Assembly: GCF_007997015.1 (NCBI RefSeq)
Contig: NZ_VOSM01000009.1
Span: forward strand, 124,001 to 188,000
Reading direction: 5' to 3'
From: Lujinxingia vulgaris
GTDB lineage: Bacteria; Myxococcota_A; Bradymonadia; Bradymonadales; Bradymonadaceae
DNA length: 64,000 bases
Shown one piece after another: positions 49,115 through 59,026 of this stretch (its first letter is position 1; each line of letters opens with the position of its first letter). The notes beneath the pieces are model-generated. The model made no database searches, was not told the DNA's origin, and worked only from the letters and a program-made list of their open reading frames with translations. A program made the position numbers and the translations under genes.

Positions 49115-49887
49115 TGTTTTGGCGACTACCAACCGGTCTCAATGCCCCGAAGCCCACCCCGCGCACAGGCTTATTCTATGCGGCGCTCTCGGCCTTCGTG
49201 CTCGCGAGCATCCTGGCCATCAGCGCCTGCCAGGGCCCGGCCTCGCCAGCGGGGACGCTGCCTCCGCTGCAGAACCCGCCGAGCTACCGCTCCGCCCTGC
49301 CCGCAGACCACCCGCCGGGCTTAAGCCGCCTGACCGGCACGCTGATGCCCGACGATCACACCGCAGACTGGCTTTCGCGCCACGGCGTTCAGGCCCGCAC
49401 GCAGAGCCCCGAGTGTATGAGCTGCCACCTGGAGGCCGACTGCATCACCTGCCACGTCGACACCCTGGCCGAGAGCTCGCTCATCCACCCGCCAAACTAC
49501 GTCGCACTCCACAGCCTGGAGGCTCGCCAGGGCATCCAGGACTGCGCCACCTGCCACCAGGCCCAGACCTTCTGCACGAGCTGCCATCTGGAGTCGCAGG
49601 TCAGCCCCGACGCCCCCTTCGATCTTCAGCCCCCGGCGAACTTTAGGATGCACCCGCCCGGCTGGCTCGACGCCGCCACCCCCAACAACCACGGGGTCAT
49701 GGCCCGACGCGACATCTTTGAGTGTGCGTCCTGCCACAGCGAGCAGGATTGTGTGAGTTGCCATACGGGAATCTCCCCCCACCCTCCCGAGTTTCGTTTC
49801 GAGTGCCGCTCCTGGCTTGAGGCCAACCCGGCCCCCTGCGCGCGCTGCCATCTGGAGCTTGCCCCCTTGCAAGCCGGCTGCCTCTGA
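49111..49887 (+). CDS. Seven-heme c-type cytochrome lipoprotein
   Basis: The 258-residue product has a lipobox (AISAC, Cys40) and seven CxxCH motifs at Cys102, 111, 145, 155, 205, 214 and 243. Six of them occur as three pairs 9-10 residues apart. Each CxxCH binds one covalent heme c. The protein is probably held at the outer membrane or periplasm and passes electrons. Its start overlaps the stop of the upstream barrel gene by four bases. A barrel plus a multiheme cytochrome resembles, but does not prove, a porin-cytochrome unit. Confidence 0.85.
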   Translation: MMFWRLPTGLNAPKPTPRTGLFYAALSAFVLASILAISACQGPASPAGTLPPLQNPPSYRSALPADHPPGLSRLTGTLMPDDHTADWLSRHGVQARTQSPECMSCHLEADCITCHVDTLAESSLIHPPNYVALHSLEARQGIQDCATCHQAQTFCTSCHLESQVSPDAPFDLQPPANFRMHPPGWLDAATPNNHGVMARRDIFECASCHSEQDCVSCHTGISPHPPEFRFECRSWLEANPAPCARCHLELAPLQAGCL

Positions 49888-50017
49888 GCTCGCAGCGCGC
49901 CGCGGCCTGGCGAGTCCAACCTTTTGAATTGACACTGCGCAGCGATGCTGCGATGGCCTCCTCTGGCCCCCGACCCGCCCCCCCTTTCGGGTCATTCCCT
50001 CCTTCGAGCGCTCCACC

Positions 50018-51481
50018 ATGGCCCACCATCCCCCCCACGCGCCGCGTAACGCAGAGCCCCAACCCGCCCCGCCTCTTCACGACTACGCCGACGCCCGCAC
50101 CGCCACCATCGTACTCGCGCTCTTGAGCTCGGTGGTCTTCTTTGCCGTGGTCAACGGCAACATGGTCAACGTGGCGCTGCCCTTTATCGGCCGCGACTTT
50201 GGTGTCTCCGAGGGTGTGTACGGGTGGGTGGTCACCGGCTTCTCGCTGACCTTCGGCATCTTTAGCGCCATCCACGGCCGCCTGGCCGATCTGGTGGGCC
50301 TTCGCCGGCTCTACTGCGCGGGCATCCTGGCGCTGGGCGCGACCTCGTTGATGCTGGCGGCTTCGCCATCGATCGAGATCATGATCTTTTTGCGCTTTTT
50401 GCAGGGCGCCGGCAGCGCCGCGCTCCCGGCGCTGGGCACCATGATCATCGCCCGGGTCTTTGCCCCCCACCGCCGCGGCGGCGCCATGGGCCTTGTGCTC
50501 GGCGCGGTGGGGCTGGCCGCCTCGGTCGGCCCCTTCTTAGGCGGCATCCTCGTGGAGCTGGGCGGCTGGCGCCTCGTCTACGGGGTGACCGGCCTTGTGA
50601 CCTTCGCCGCTCCGGTGGCCTTTCGCCTTCTGCCCGAATCGCTCGACAAGCGCTTTGGCGACAGCTTCGACACCCCGGGCGCGCTGCTCCTTAGCCTGGG
50701 CGTGAGCGCCTGGCTCTACGCCTTCACCATCATCGAGCAGCGCGGATTTGGGCCCGTCTTCTTCGGACTGCTGGTGCTGGGGCTGGTGCTGCTTTTGATC
50801 TTCTGGCGCCGCATCCACCGCATCGACGAGCCCTTTGCGCAGCCCGAGGTCTTTAAAGATCGCCGCTACCTGGCCAACAGCGCGGTGGCCTTTCTGACCA
50901 ACGCCACCCGCTTCGGCACGATCGTGCTCGTCCCGATCTTTTTGATCGAGGTCAACCACGTGGCCCCGATGGTCGTGGGTCTGGTGCTGCTTCCGGGCGC
51001 ACTGCTCATCGCCATGATCTCGCCATTTACCGGGCGCTACGCCGATCGCGTCGGCGCCCGCCAGCCCATCACCATCGGCATGGTGCTCATCATCGCCGGC
51101 AACCTCATCACCGCCTATTACGCCGGCGGCTGGGAGGTGGGTGTGGGTCTGGGCATGGGGCTCTACGGCCTGGGCTTTGCGCTGATCCAGAGCCCGATCG
51201 TCAGCGCCACAAGCCAGATCCTGCCGCCGAGCCTCACCGGCAGCGGCATGGGCATCTTCATGATGATCTTCTTTCTGGGCGGCGCCTTCGGCGTGGCGCT
51301 GAGCGTGACGGCGGTGGAGCTTCAGGCCAAAGGCGCGTCGAGCTGGCTGGGCTTTGACTTAGGGCCCGGCGCCATCTACTCCAACGCCATCCTCACCCTG
51401 ACCGTGCTCGCCACCCTGGCGCTGCTCCTTACCCGCGGGGTTCCCGGACTGCGCCCCAAACCCATGGAACTCACCCCATGA
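50018..51481 (+). CDS. MFS drug/proton antiporter, DHA2-like
   Basis: Major facilitator exporters of this type use the proton gradient to pump out drugs or metabolites. The 487-residue protein has about 14 hydrophobic segments. VVNGNMVNVALPFIGRDFGV is the DHA2-type start, GRLADLVGLRRLYCAGILAL is the loop 2-3 motif A, and LRFLQGAGSAALPALGTMII is typical too. The methyltransferase gene begins four bases before its stop, so they are coupled. The substrate is unknown. Confidence 0.85.
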   Translation: MAHHPPHAPRNAEPQPAPPLHDYADARTATIVLALLSSVVFFAVVNGNMVNVALPFIGRDFGVSEGVYGWVVTGFSLTFGIFSAIHGRLADLVGLRRLYCAGILALGATSLMLAASPSIEIMIFLRFLQGAGSAALPALGTMIIARVFAPHRRGGAMGLVLGAVGLAASVGPFLGGILVELGGWRLVYGVTGLVTFAAPVAFRLLPESLDKRFGDSFDTPGALLLSLGVSAWLYAFTIIEQRGFGPVFFGLLVLGLVLLLIFWRRIHRIDEPFAQPEVFKDRRYLANSAVAFLTNATRFGTIVLVPIFLIEVNHVAPMVVGLVLLPGALLIAMISPFTGRYADRVGARQPITIGMVLIIAGNLITAYYAGGWEVGVGLGMGLYGLGFALIQSPIVSATSQILPPSLTGSGMGIFMMIFFLGGAFGVALSVTAVELQAKGASSWLGFDLGPGAIYSNAILTLTVLATLALLLTRGVPGLRPKPMELTP

Positions 51482-52260
51482 ACTTCACCCCCCTGCAGGC
51501 TCGCCTCTACGCCGCCACCCACACCGGCACTCCGGGCGACCTTGCCTACTACGCCTCCCGCACCGCCGGCGCTGCGAGCGTCCTTGAGCTGGGCTGCGGC
51601 CACGGCCGCCTGCTCGAAGCTTTAAAGCCCGGTGTGGAGCGCCTGGTCGGTCTCGACCAGGATGCCGAGCTCCTCAAGCTGGCCGCCGCCCGCAACCTCC
51701 CCCACACCGAGCTGCTGGCGCGCGACCTCCGAGATCTCCCGGCCGATGGCGAGTTTGAGCACGTCATCCTGGCCTACAACGGCCTCTACTGCCTGCCCGA
51801 CACCCCCGCGCTCCGGGCGACCTTTGAGGCTGTGGCCGGCGCGCTCCGCCCCGGCGGCCTCTTTCACCTGGACATCTACCCCACCGAGGGCCTCGACGAA
51901 GACGCCGCCGAGATGGACATCCCCCAAAACGTCATCGTCGACGACCCCTCCGCCCCCACCACCGAGTTGGATGTGGACGGGGTGATTTACACCATCTGGG
52001 AGGGCTCCTGGTGGGACGCCCACGAGCGCACCTTCGAGGTGACCTTCCGCTACGTGCGCGACGACGAGGAGGGCGAAGACCCCGAGGCCGGCGTGCCCAT
52101 CACCATCGCGCACCGCTACTGGCCCCTCGACACCATCATCGAGGCGGCCCAACAGGCCGGCCTCGACTTCGTCGGCCAGCGCGAGGGTTTTGATGAGGCG
52201 CTCGACGAAGAGCTCGAGACCCCGCCCCAGCACGTGCTCACGTTTGCGAAAGTAGGCTGA
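51478..52260 (+). CDS. Class I SAM-dependent methyltransferase
   Basis: The 260-residue product has the SAM-binding motif I VLELGCGHGRLLEAL, followed by the acidic LVGLDQDAELL and the motif-like DLPADGEFEHVILAYNGLY. It belongs to the class I Rossmann methyltransferases; the target (small molecule, protein or RNA) is not visible. The ATG at 51478 overlaps the MFS stop by four bases. Transporter and methyltransferase may act on one metabolite, which is inference. Confidence 0.82.
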   Translation: MNFTPLQARLYAATHTGTPGDLAYYASRTAGAASVLELGCGHGRLLEALKPGVERLVGLDQDAELLKLAAARNLPHTELLARDLRDLPADGEFEHVILAYNGLYCLPDTPALRATFEAVAGALRPGGLFHLDIYPTEGLDEDAAEMDIPQNVIVDDPSAPTTELDVDGVIYTIWEGSWWDAHERTFEVTFRYVRDDEEGEDPEAGVPITIAHRYWPLDTIIEAAQQAGLDFVGQREGFDEALDEELETPPQHVLTFAKVG

Positions 52261-52366
52261 GAAAACGCAATCAAAGGGGGGCTGCACACCCGCCAGCGCT
52301 GGCCCATCGGGCCTGTGTCTGGTAGCTCTCTGCCCGTCGTCAACATTTCTATGAAGGATGGTGGTC

Positions 52367-54343
52367 ATGTCGTTACCTACCCCTGGTGCTCGCAAGGCGT
52401 TCTTCGCGCTCATCCTGACGCTGACACTCAGCCCGGCGCTACTGGCCTGCAAATCCACCTCCACCAGCCCCGCGGAGTCGCAGTCCAAACCCATCACCGT
52501 CACCGGCCCCGAAGATCTTTTGCAGACCGAAGACACCCTCCTCTCCTACCGCGTGCGTTTTGGCGGCGAGCTCCCCGACGCGATTCGCCAGATCTCCTTC
52601 CATTTTATGCTGGCCGTCGCTGCTGAGGCGCTCAACGACCCTGTCGACGTCCTGCTGGACTTACCCGATGGCTCGCTCAGCGCGCTCGATCAAAGCCGCC
52701 CGCTGTTCTTCAACGTATCCAGCCTGGGCAACGAGCGCTTTTTGCAGGCCGCCTCCCTGGGTCTTCCCCTGCGCGATGACGAGTGGCCCACGTTCATCCT
52801 GACCCGGTGGTTGCTCCCGACAGACGACCCCGCAACGCTGGCCTCCCAGATCGACTCCCACTACGCCCCCGAGCTCGCCGCGACTCCCGACGACGCCGTG
52901 GTGCTGCGCTCCTTTGAGGGCCCGGGGTTTCTGCGCGTGGAGGTCGCCCTTCCCATCACCACCCAACACCTCCCCAAGCAGGAGCGTCACAGCCGGGCTC
53001 AAGCCTGGATCGACGCACTGGACCTGGCGAACCTCCCGGCCCCCTCGGTCGCCGCCTACCGCCCCACCGCCGCTTATAATGCCTACACAAAGGGCACCAG
53101 TGAGATGGCGCTCTGGACCCGTTTCGACGCCCTCGCCAGGCTCGCCAGCCTCAACAACGCCTTTCTCATCGCGCGCCAGACCAATGTTCGCACGATGACA
53201 CCGAAACACCGTCTGGAGACACTCCGACGCCTGGCCTTTCCCTCCGTCATCAACGATCCCCTCGTCGCGGAAAACGAAGACATCGCGCTCCTTTTGAGCG
53301 CCACCGAAGAAGGCGCGATCCTCTTCGACATTGTCACCACGCCCACCGCAGCAGGCGTCCGCTTGCGCGACGACCTTTCCCCCGGCCAAGCGCTTGGGCC
53401 GCTCGGCATCACACCCTTTTTGCATATCGACGCCTCTCTCCTTGGTGTCTCTCCCGAAGATCGTGACCTGAAGATGTTTTGGACGCTCAACGACATCATC
53501 GGCCGTCAAAACGACACCGACGCCGCGCTCGCCAGACCCGACACCCTGCCGATGACCAAAGGCGAAGTGCTTCTTCTGGGGCTGCTGGCCGCGGGCCAAC
53601 ACCCCATGGCCTCGGTGCATCGCATCCGCGAGCTGGTAAGCGCCGCCATGACGTCACCGCTGCCTGAAGCGCTCTCACTGCGCGCCTACCATCTCCCGGA
53701 GGCGCATCCGCTTCCGGTGGGCGCCTCCGCCCTTCTGACCTTCGAGAACACGCCCGAGATGCGCGCAGCCATCGAGCAGACACTGGAGGTATTGCAGAGC
53801 CAGAACATATTCCTTCTCGACGCCGAGATCCGAGACGTGACCGAGCATATCGAGGTGCGCCTGAGCCTTGGCGAGCCCCTCGAGACGCGAGTCAACGGCG
53901 TCGATACGCGTACCGGGACGCACGTTGCCTTTGAGGCCGAACACCTCGGCGAGCTGCGCGGGTTCGCGCCTCGCGGCCTTTTTGACATCTTTAACAGGAT
54001 TGACCTGACCACCCGTACCGACGCCGACGCCTGGAGCCTTCGGCTGGCACTCAACGCCCCGGGCGACCTTGTCGCTGCGGACTACGCCAGCGACGTGCCG
54101 CTGCTCCCCACCCCCACCTCCCGCTGCCGCACCGAGCTTGCGGCCGCAGCCTTCACCCACCTCCACGACTTAAGCGTCGACGGCCCGGCCAAAGTCGAGC
54201 GTTACCTGGAGACCTTCAACCAGCGCGCCGAGCGCTGCATCGACCCCGACGCCCCTTACGCCTCCGAGATCGAAGCGCGGCTAAACATGGCGCGCGAGTG
54301 GGCTGCCGAGCTTGAGGATCACGACCCCGACCCGATGTACTGA
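52367..54343 (+). CDS. Unknown lipoprotein, paralogue 1
   Basis: The 658-residue product has a lipobox (ALLAC, Cys28) and an N-terminal PITVTGPEDLLQTEDTLLSY segment. The C-terminal end has SRCRTELAAAAFTHLHDLSV and NMAREWAAELEDHDP. The same segments occur in the next gene, so the two are paralogues along their full length. I recognise no family. The ATG at 52367 has a GAAGGATG-like site upstream; an ATG nine bases earlier is also possible. It lies 106 bases after the methyltransferase gene. Confidence 0.75.
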   Translation: MSLPTPGARKAFFALILTLTLSPALLACKSTSTSPAESQSKPITVTGPEDLLQTEDTLLSYRVRFGGELPDAIRQISFHFMLAVAAEALNDPVDVLLDLPDGSLSALDQSRPLFFNVSSLGNERFLQAASLGLPLRDDEWPTFILTRWLLPTDDPATLASQIDSHYAPELAATPDDAVVLRSFEGPGFLRVEVALPITTQHLPKQERHSRAQAWIDALDLANLPAPSVAAYRPTAAYNAYTKGTSEMALWTRFDALARLASLNNAFLIARQTNVRTMTPKHRLETLRRLAFPSVINDPLVAENEDIALLLSATEEGAILFDIVTTPTAAGVRLRDDLSPGQALGPLGITPFLHIDASLLGVSPEDRDLKMFWTLNDIIGRQNDTDAALARPDTLPMTKGEVLLLGLLAAGQHPMASVHRIRELVSAAMTSPLPEALSLRAYHLPEAHPLPVGASALLTFENTPEMRAAIEQTLEVLQSQNIFLLDAEIRDVTEHIEVRLSLGEPLETRVNGVDTRTGTHVAFEAEHLGELRGFAPRGLFDIFNRIDLTTRTDADAWSLRLALNAPGDLVAADYASDVPLLPTPTSRCRTELAAAAFTHLHDLSVDGPAKVERYLETFNQRAERCIDPDAPYASEIEARLNMAREWAAELEDHDPDPMY

Positions 54344-54521
54344 TCCGGCCCGCTTTCCCCCTTTGCCATCGGTGCCCGCGCTGGCCCTTTTTCGCCGCCT
54401 GTGCTAGCCCTGCGCCTGCTTTTTGACCGCTGAATGCACCGCCGGCCTGGCGCGTCCTCTACCTGAGGGGTGCCGCCGGGCACCCCGGCTCAGGCTCTCG
54501 ACCTCTGCACAAAGGATGATG

Positions 54522-56531
54522 ATGAGAATCTCCACTTCCCACCGCACCACTCGCCAGCTCGGCACCGCGCTCGTTATCAGCGCGGCGTTGAGCCTGGGGC
54601 TTAGCGCCTGCAAATCCTCGCCAGAGGCTCAGGATGAGGCCGCCCAGAACCAGCCCATCACCCTCTCCGACCCCGAAGACCTGCTGCAGACCGACGACAC
54701 GATGCTGGCGGTGCGCGTGAACTTTGGCGGCGATCTTCCCGGGGCGATCCGCGAGATGGGCGCCGATGAAAACTGGCAGCTCATCGCCAACCTCCTCGAG
54801 GATCCGGTCACGCTCTTTAAGAGCGAGCCCGACGTGCAGGTCGATCTGAGCGCGCTCGACACCGAGCGCCCCCTCTACGTGACCCTCTCGCGCATGGGCA
54901 ACGAGGACTTCCTCGACGCGGCCGGCCTGGGGCTTCCAACCCGCGATGAGGAGTGGCCGACCTTTGCGCTCTACCGCGCGCTACTCCCCACCGACGATCC
55001 GGCGCTGATGGCCACGCAGTTCGACCAGCTCGTCGCCGACTTCAACGCCGACAAGCCCCGCTCGCCGCTGGCCACCCGCAGCTTTGAGGGCCCGGGCTTT
55101 CTGCGCGTGGAGATCGCCGCAATGATGAACAGCACTCGCCTTCCCCCGGGCGAGCGCATGGAGCAGGCCCAGAGCTGGCTCAACGCGCTCGATCTGGAGA
55201 ACCTGGCGCTGCCCACCGCCGCGGCCTTCCGCCCCACCGCCGCCTACAACGCTTTTGTGGAGGCCGACAGCGAGCTTGCGGTCTGGACCCGCTTCGACGC
55301 CCTGACCCACCTGGGCATCCTGGAGGCCTCGATGAGCCGGGCCACCAACTCGCGTCACACCTCCGGGGAGCCGGGGCTGGCCCGCTTCCGCATGGAAAAC
55401 CTCAGCCGCCTGGCCACCGCCTCGGTGCTCAACGACCCGGTGGCCGCCGAGAACGAAGACATCTCCATTCACCTCGACGCCACCGCCGAGGGCGCCTTCT
55501 TCCTGGACACCGTGCTCACGCGCACCTCCCAGGGCGCGCGCGTCGGCGAAGCCGCGCGCTCGACGGTGGAGCTCCCGCAGATTGGCGGCTCGCACTTCCT
55601 GGCGCTGGACTGGTCGGTCGATCTCGCGTCGGTCTCCGAGACGATCATCGCGCCTTTCTGGGAGCTTCAGAGCAAAGACACCGCTGTGACCTCCATCAAT
55701 GACCTGGCCGCCAACGACATGCTCGCTCGCCTGGGCCAGACCCAGACCGCGGTGCCCATGCTCACGGCGCTGGCGCAGTACCCGATGGCGCTGATCACCA
55801 CCGCGGCCTTCTCCAACACCGCCGTGCCGATGGCGCGCGCCGGCACCCTGCGCGCCTTCGCGCTTCCCCAGGGCGGACAGCTCCCGGTGGGCATGGCCGC
55901 GGCCATGGTTTTTGACAACACCCCGGGGATGCGCGAGCAGCTCCAGCAGCTTCTGACCATGGGCCAGATGGCCCTGCCCATCGGCCTGGACGCCGCGCTC
56001 ATCGAGCGCGACGACGACGCCATCGAGCTGCGCCTGGCCCTGGGCACCACCGTCTCGGAAGCCTTCGAGGGCACCGAAATGCAGTCGGTCAGCGAGGCCA
56101 CCTTTGAGCTGGACCTCAACAAGCTCGGCCAGCTCCGCGCGCTGATCCCCGCGCAGGCCGGCCTCAACAGCTTCGACCGCATCACCTTCGCCTCCCATGA
56201 TGGCGAAGGCTACCACAGCTACCGGATTGCCATGGACGCCCCTGGCGAGACGGTGGCGCGCACCGCCGACAACGACGCGACGCTGCTGACCGCGCCGACC
56301 TTCCGCTGCCGCACCGAGCTTGCCGCAGCCGCCTTCTACAACCTGGAGAACCTCGGAAGCGACGCGCACGCCAAGGCCGACGCCTACCTGGGCACGTTTA
56401 GCGAGCGCGCCGACCGCTGCATCGAGCCCACCCACCCCTACGCCGCCCAGGCCAAAGCCCGGCTGGAAATGGCGCGCGAGTGGGCCTCCCAGCTTGAAGA
56501 CAGCTCCCAACCGGTGGAGAGCGTCTACTAA
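54522..56531 (+). CDS. Unknown lipoprotein, paralogue 2
   Basis: The 669-residue product has a lipobox (GLSAC, Cys30). It shares PITLSDPEDLLQTDDTMLAV, FRCRTELAAAAFYNLENLGS and MAREWASQLED with the neighbour, indicating tandem duplication. Three ATG codons lie at 54516, 54519 and 54522; an AAAGG six bases before the last favours 54522. A GC-rich hairpin follows the stop. No function is known, but periplasmic or outer-membrane placement follows from the lipid anchor. Confidence 0.75.
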   Translation: MRISTSHRTTRQLGTALVISAALSLGLSACKSSPEAQDEAAQNQPITLSDPEDLLQTDDTMLAVRVNFGGDLPGAIREMGADENWQLIANLLEDPVTLFKSEPDVQVDLSALDTERPLYVTLSRMGNEDFLDAAGLGLPTRDEEWPTFALYRALLPTDDPALMATQFDQLVADFNADKPRSPLATRSFEGPGFLRVEIAAMMNSTRLPPGERMEQAQSWLNALDLENLALPTAAAFRPTAAYNAFVEADSELAVWTRFDALTHLGILEASMSRATNSRHTSGEPGLARFRMENLSRLATASVLNDPVAAENEDISIHLDATAEGAFFLDTVLTRTSQGARVGEAARSTVELPQIGGSHFLALDWSVDLASVSETIIAPFWELQSKDTAVTSINDLAANDMLARLGQTQTAVPMLTALAQYPMALITTAAFSNTAVPMARAGTLRAFALPQGGQLPVGMAAAMVFDNTPGMREQLQQLLTMGQMALPIGLDAALIERDDDAIELRLALGTTVSEAFEGTEMQSVSEATFELDLNKLGQLRALIPAQAGLNSFDRITFASHDGEGYHSYRIAMDAPGETVARTADNDATLLTAPTFRCRTELAAAAFYNLENLGSDAHAKADAYLGTFSERADRCIEPTHPYAAQAKARLEMAREWASQLEDSSQPVESVY

Positions 56532-56551
56532 ATGCGTTGTTGATGATTGAA

Positions 56552-56578
56552 AAGGGGGGCGCCCGGTGCGCCCCCCTT
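56552..56578 (+). terminator. Hairpin after the second lipoprotein paralogue
   Basis: AAGGGGGGCGC-CCGGT-GCGCCCCCCTT is a perfect 11-base-pair stem with a five-base loop. Only TTCGC follows, without a U run. It is a terminator candidate of lower strength and lies 20 bases after the stop of the 669-residue gene. Confidence 0.55.
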
Positions 56579-56615
56579 CGCGCTCTGCCCCCACCCCTTG
56601 ATCGAGAGTCCCCTG

Positions 56616-58784
56616 ATGGTTTCGCCCCTTCGTTACGCCTTTCTCCCCGCCCTGCTCCTCGGCTTGAGCGCCTGCGCCTCCCCGGCCCCCACCCCTGCCG
56701 ATGAGGCCCCCACCGAGGGTTCCCAAAACGCCGAAAGCGCCGAAAACTCCGAAAGCGCCGAGGGGTCCGAAAGCGCCGATCCCACCGATTACGCCGTCTC
56801 GTTCAACGGCCGCTCCATCGACCTTCGGCCCTACGTCCAGGGTTTTCCCTACTCGCGCATCACCCCGGATCTGGAGCACGGCCACCTCCTCTACTTCGAG
56901 ACGACCCCGGAGGGCACCTGGATGCGCAAGATCGATGCGCTTCCCGAGGAGGGGCAGGTCGATCTGAGCCAGGGGCACAAGCTCAACGACATCGACTGGT
57001 CCACCCGCAACTACTGGGGCGGCGAATACAACCGCACGCTCGGCGGCCTGATCTTCCGCGGCGATGAGCGCAACGACGAGCGCATCAACATCTACCACCT
57101 GGACCTGGAGACCGGAGACGTTCGCGCGCTCACCGACGTCGACTACATCTACGCTGTGGGCTTCTCCGACGACGATCGCCTCATGGCCTACGTGGTGCGA
57201 AATGGCGCGCAGGAGCCTTTTAACAGCTGCCTGCGCATTCGCGACCTGGGCACCGGCGAAGAGCAGCAGATCTGGTGTGACGAGGGGGGCGACGACCGCC
57301 TGACCTGGTCGGCGATCGAGTTTGACCCGGCCAACCGCCACGTCGTGCTCACGATGCAGCACGACGGCGACCGCCGCACCACCAACCTGGCCCTCTTCGA
57401 GCTCAACCGCCCGGCGGCCGCCGACGATGCGCAGGCCTTTGACGCCCCGCGCCAGCTCCTGGAGCGCGGCACCCGCCACATGCGCCTGGGCGCCATCGCC
57501 GACACCTTCGATGGCGATCGCCTCCTCTACATCAGCGCCGAGGGCGGCAACGACGCCCTCTATGCCCTCAACGTCGAGACCGCCGAGCCCACGCTCCTGG
57601 CCGAGCTCGACCACGAGCTGAGCGACGTGGAGATCGTGGAGCCCGAGGACTCCGGCCCCCTGCTCTTTGTGCTGCTCGAACACCCCACCGGCTCCATCGC
57701 CGAGCTGCGCGACCTCGCCAGTGGCGAGCTGCTCCAGCGCCAGAAGTTCGAGGAGTCCGTCTACGTCGCCGACGCCTTCGAGAACCGCCTGGCCCTCTCC
57801 TCAAGCTCGGTGCGCACCCCCTTTGAACTCGACCTCGTCGCGCTCAACGCCGACGGCCCGGTAAGCGCCCCCATCACCATGGAAGCCCGGCGCCTGGCGG
57901 AGCTCCCCTCCGAGCTCTTCGAGAAGCTCGTGCACTGCAAGGTGGAGCGGGTGGAGTTTGAGACCTTCGACACCGTCGAGACCCCCGAGGGATCGCAACC
58001 CCGCACCCTGCACGCCTACTACTTCGAGCCCGTAAACTCGCCGGCCGACGCCGACCGCCTGGTACGCATGACCTCCTTCTACGGCGGCGGCAACTACTTC
58101 AGCAGCGCCAACCAGATCATGTGCGAGGCGGGCATCGCCACCTTCAGCCCCGCCCCCCGCGGCTCCTTCGGCTTCGGCGCCGACTTCGCCGCGCTCAACG
58201 ACGGCGACCTGGGCGGCGACGAGATCGTCGACCTCTTCTACGCCGCCCGCTGGTTGGAGGCGAACAAGGGCTTTGAACCCCACCAGATCGGCGTCTACGG
58301 CTCCAGCCACGGCGGCTACGCCACCATGCGCGCCCTGACCTTCCCCCCCGGCACCAACGACCACCAGGATGTCTACCCCTTCGGCTTCGGCTTAAGCCAC
58401 GCGGGTTTTAGCGACATCCTCTCCTTCTACGAGACCAGCAACATCCCCGACTGGGTGATCCTGGAAGCCGGCGACCCGACCACCGACGCCGAGAAACTCC
58501 GCGCGCGCTCTCCGCTGACCCACGTGGATCGCCTCACATCCCCCCTGCTCCTGACCCACGGCTCCAACGACAGCCGCGTCCCCGTCGCCGAGAGCCGCCA
58601 GTTCGCCGAAGCGGCACAAGCCGCTGGCACCCCCGTCACCTACGTCGAATTCGAAGGCCAGGGCCACGGGATCAGCGGGCTGCAAAATACCCTGCGCTAC
58701 TACCGCGCCGTCTTCTCGTTTTTGGAGGGAGAGGTGTTGGGGGGCGGAGATTCGCGGAGTGGGGAGGTTCGTGCGGACGAGTAA
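56616..58784 (+). CDS. S9 family (prolyl oligopeptidase-type) peptidase lipoprotein
   Basis: S9 serine peptidases cut short peptides next to proline or other residues. The 722-residue product has a lipobox (GLSAC, Cys20), an N-terminal beta-propeller-like part, and an alpha/beta hydrolase end with nucleophile Ser564 (GSSHGGY), Asp652 (HGSNDSRVPV) and His684 (GQGHGIS), the expected triad order. It is probably exposed at the cell surface or in the periplasm. The last residues (SGEVRADE) and stop come from the start of a dispersed repeat array. The ATG at 56616 gives a clean signal peptide; an earlier one overlaps the hairpin. Confidence 0.85.
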   Translation: MVSPLRYAFLPALLLGLSACASPAPTPADEAPTEGSQNAESAENSESAEGSESADPTDYAVSFNGRSIDLRPYVQGFPYSRITPDLEHGHLLYFETTPEGTWMRKIDALPEEGQVDLSQGHKLNDIDWSTRNYWGGEYNRTLGGLIFRGDERNDERINIYHLDLETGDVRALTDVDYIYAVGFSDDDRLMAYVVRNGAQEPFNSCLRIRDLGTGEEQQIWCDEGGDDRLTWSAIEFDPANRHVVLTMQHDGDRRTTNLALFELNRPAAADDAQAFDAPRQLLERGTRHMRLGAIADTFDGDRLLYISAEGGNDALYALNVETAEPTLLAELDHELSDVEIVEPEDSGPLLFVLLEHPTGSIAELRDLASGELLQRQKFEESVYVADAFENRLALSSSSVRTPFELDLVALNADGPVSAPITMEARRLAELPSELFEKLVHCKVERVEFETFDTVETPEGSQPRTLHAYYFEPVNSPADADRLVRMTSFYGGGNYFSSANQIMCEAGIATFSPAPRGSFGFGADFAALNDGDLGGDEIVDLFYAARWLEANKGFEPHQIGVYGSSHGGYATMRALTFPPGTNDHQDVYPFGFGLSHAGFSDILSFYETSNIPDWVILEAGDPTTDAEKLRARSPLTHVDRLTSPLLLTHGSNDSRVPVAESRQFAEAAQAAGTPVTYVEFEGQGHGISGLQNTLRYYRAVFSFLEGEVLGGGDSRSGEVRADE

Positions 58785-58990
58785 GCTTCGCGGGTTGTGG
58801 TCAGGTGGTTGCGGGGCGTGGGGGGTTCGCGACGTTGGGGGGGTCGTGTGGGCGTTGGGGGGCGCGCGGGTTGTGGTTAGGTGGTTGCGCGGCTCGGGGG
58901 GTACGCGTGAGTTGGTCGATTTGTGGTTAGGTGGTTGCGGGGCGTGGGGGGGTCGCGGCGTCGGTCGATTCGTGTGGGCGCTGGGGGGGT
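58759..58990 (-). repeat. Reverse-oriented array of the 18-bp-core repeat
   Basis: Reverse complements of CAACCACCTAACCACAAA-type cores stand at 58795, 58871 and 58921, spaced 76 and 50 bp. GTGGGGAGGTTCGTG (58759-58773) is the exact reverse complement of CACGAACCTCCCCAC found 38 bp before a core in the forward arrays. The array therefore begins inside the last codons of the S9 peptidase gene. No gene is seen between the peptidase and 59266 apart from the composite repeat. Confidence 0.85.
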
Positions 58991-59026
58991 ACATGCTCGA
59001 CAAACCGCGTAAATGCTGGTGATGGG

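Noticed and set aside
54981-57683. 900-residue minus-strand open frame
   Set aside because: It is antisense to the paralogous lipoprotein and S9 peptidase genes, whose motifs are clear.
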